From positions 10,036,432 through 10,100,431 of the forward strand of contig CM119263.1 in assembly GCA_051294375.1 (NCBI GenBank): 64,000 nt of DNA. The letters are read 5' to 3'. Below, in pieces: positions 62,366 through 64,000 of this stretch. The DNA comes from Paraspadella gotoi. Its lineage: Eukaryota; Chaetognatha. Every line of letters starts with the position of its first letter. Position 1 is the stretch's first letter. Below the pieces are notes generated by a model. The model was not told the origin of the DNA. It did no database searches and saw only the letters and a list, made by a program, of their open reading frames with translations. The position numbers and the translations under genes are program-made.

Positions 62366-64000
62366 ATGATCCGCGAAACTACAACGATCGTCCTTTTAGT
62401 TTTAGCGACCGCGGATGGGATCTTCGGTTGGAGTCAGTGCGGCATTCGTGGCTCGCAGAATCGGGTCGCCGGCGGGCGGGAGGCAGGCATCGGCGAGTGG
62501 CCCTGGCAGGTGAGCCAAGTTTGTTAACGTCAATGGCAGTTGTTTTAATGTCAAAAAGAAGACGGTCCAAACCCAACATAATGATACTTGCTTCGTAACT
62601 GATAACCGTATAGGAGAAAGATCGGTTCATCCGCAATGATTTTATTTTTACGTGTATTTCTCGTGAATTGACATGACGTGACATGATATGGACATGACGA
62701 CATTACCTTTCTTATCATGTGCATCGGAATGGCGTATTTTATTCTTTTCCTGAAGCGACGCCAGCAGTCCCTTTGATTTGAGTTTTTCTGTCTTAACAAA
62801 TGAGCAACTAACTTTTGGCAATTTATGTGCATTTTTAACGTAAGTGGGACAGATCGACAGACCGGCCGAAAAGTTACTTAAAATAGTTAAATAGAGTTTC
62901 TCAGCAATTAAAAACAAACAAAGAAAAAAGAATAGTTTGATTTCAGATTCAATTGAGATACTTCCGTCCCGACGGTTCCGGTTCAAACAACTGTGGTGGC
63001 AGCATCCTCAACGATCGATGGATTCTCACTGCCGGTCATTGCATGATGCACAGGTAAACGCGAAATGATTATGTGGATGAGGCGCTAAGTGGGCTGCACT
63101 GTAAGCAATGGAATGGGTCCAGGACTTGGAACCAGTGCGACCCATTATTTGATAAATTTGAATAAAGACACTATAAGTATTAGATCAATAAATTTGAAAA
63201 CTAAAATGACAATTTTTTTCCCACTTTTTCAATCTGACTTTCATTTTTTGCCTCATATGTTGCGGCAAAGAATAAGGAAGACATTTTTAGTTAGTTAATT
63301 ATTTTTAAACCATTTAGATTACAGCCTTTACCCTCGAGGTGTAGGGTAGACACTAGACAGTATGTTCATGAAGCCCAGACCTTTGGATGTGGAAGCCGGT
63401 CCAGGCCTACAGGCGGGTTACCCGGTCCATGCCACTTTCTACATGACAACCTCAGGGCTCGAACCAGGGACGTCTATTAGGATGGTGCATTAGTCTACTG
63501 AGCCACTTAGGCGCTGCGCAGGAAACAGCTTTAATCCATCTGTGGTGATAGGACCACCATACCGTAACCTATTTTTAAAAATATAGATTCTCAGTGAGCA
63601 GGGTAAATTTTTATGATTTTTTTTAAAAAATGGTTATTTTCTGTTGTTGGTAATACTTTCATACCCTTATGTCTAGTATTGAATAGAATAAAGTCATATG
63701 AATGTATGAAGACAAAGGAGACAAATTGGAATGGTAAGAGCATAAAAAGTAAGTAAAGAAAAAGAGATCAAAGGGGAAAAAATGCTCCCCGATTATTCGG
63801 AATTTATTTATTTTTCAAACTAAACAATCGACAGTAAAAACGTCCGCGATTACGTGGTATACGTCGGGCAACACAACGTCAATCGACCGGGAACTTACAC
63901 GAAAAAGTTGCGGGTGGAGCGTCTCGTCCAGCATCCCCGATACACCTACGGAGTTGCGCCGTACGACATCGCGCTGGTTAAAGTGGCGTCGCCGATAGAT
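62366..64000 (+). CDS. secreted trypsin/chymotrypsin-like serine protease, partial
   Basis: Exons 62366-62509, 62947-63053 and 63835-64000 (runs off the window), with phases 0, 2 and 2 matching. [20 protein letters not shown] is a lik signal peptide. Next come CGIRGSQNR and the activation cleavage, giving the new N terminus [15 protein letters not shown] in place of the usual IVGG. The second exon has [17 protein letters not shown] with the catalytic His, the third [14 protein letters not shown] with the catalytic Asp. The catalytic Ser and specificity pocket lie beyond the window, so trypsin or chymotrypsin specificity cannot be told. The Cys in the short propeptide may stay disulphide-linked to the protease after activation. 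Confidence 0.9.
63320..63522 (-). repeat. tRNA-derived SINE with intact A and B boxes
   Basis: Minus strand: A box TGGCTCAGTAGA (63505-63494) and B box GGTTCGAGCCC (63465-63455), 29 bases apart, in a tRNA-like head starting GCGCCTAAG. A body of about 120 bp follows (GGGTAACCCGCCTGTAGGCC). It lies in the second intron of the protease gene. The intact Pol III promoter marks a tRNA-derived SINE different from families A and B. Confidence 0.75.

Overview
This is nuclear DNA from an invertebrate animal. The evidence is: many short GT-AG exons whose reading phases match across introns, AT-rich introns and spacers against GC-rich exons, an animal-type PX-SH3-RhoGAP gene, a secreted chymotrypsin-fold protease, and dense transposon debris including Penelope-like sequence with hammerhead motifs. 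The phylum cannot be fixed from the sequence. There is no operon or prokaryotic signal.

Layout. Bases 1-5.9 kb hold a minus-strand multi-exon gene of unknown family (start codon at 5514, stop at 1908), with about 2 kb of AT-rich 3' flank. Bases 5.9-19 kb are a repeat field: SINE-like copies, an inverted Penelope-like terminal dimer with hammerhead cores, hAT-like elements nested inside one another (probably inside a Tc1/mariner-like element), a GIY-YIG endonuclease remnant between 54-bp inverted repeats, and a TTAA-flanked element. Bases 19.2-60.2 kb are one plus-strand gene, an ARHGAP32/33 (CdGAPr-like) Rho GTPase-activating protein. Thirty-eight exons can be placed with consistent phases; at least one, at the end of the RhoGAP domain, was not found. 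Its 18.3-kb intron (29.8-48.1 kb) contains most of the younger transposons and a second minus-strand gene of unknown family (start codon at 47955, exons traced to 42233, 3' end not found). Bases 60.2-62.4 kb are 3' UTR or spacer. At 62.4 kb a trypsin-like serine protease begins on the plus strand and runs off the window before its catalytic serine.

How the genes relate. The RhoGAP is a cytoplasmic regulator of Rho-family GTPases with a long disordered tail; the nested minus-strand gene starts only about 150 bp from one of its exons, so the two may influence each other's transcription. The protease is an unrelated secreted enzyme. The clearest new structure is in the mobile DNA: families of short non-autonomous elements whose target-site duplications can be read directly (8 bp hAT-like, 10 bp foldback/Mutator-like, TTAA), plus several hammerhead-ribozyme-like copies. 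No recognisable new defence or metabolic system was found.
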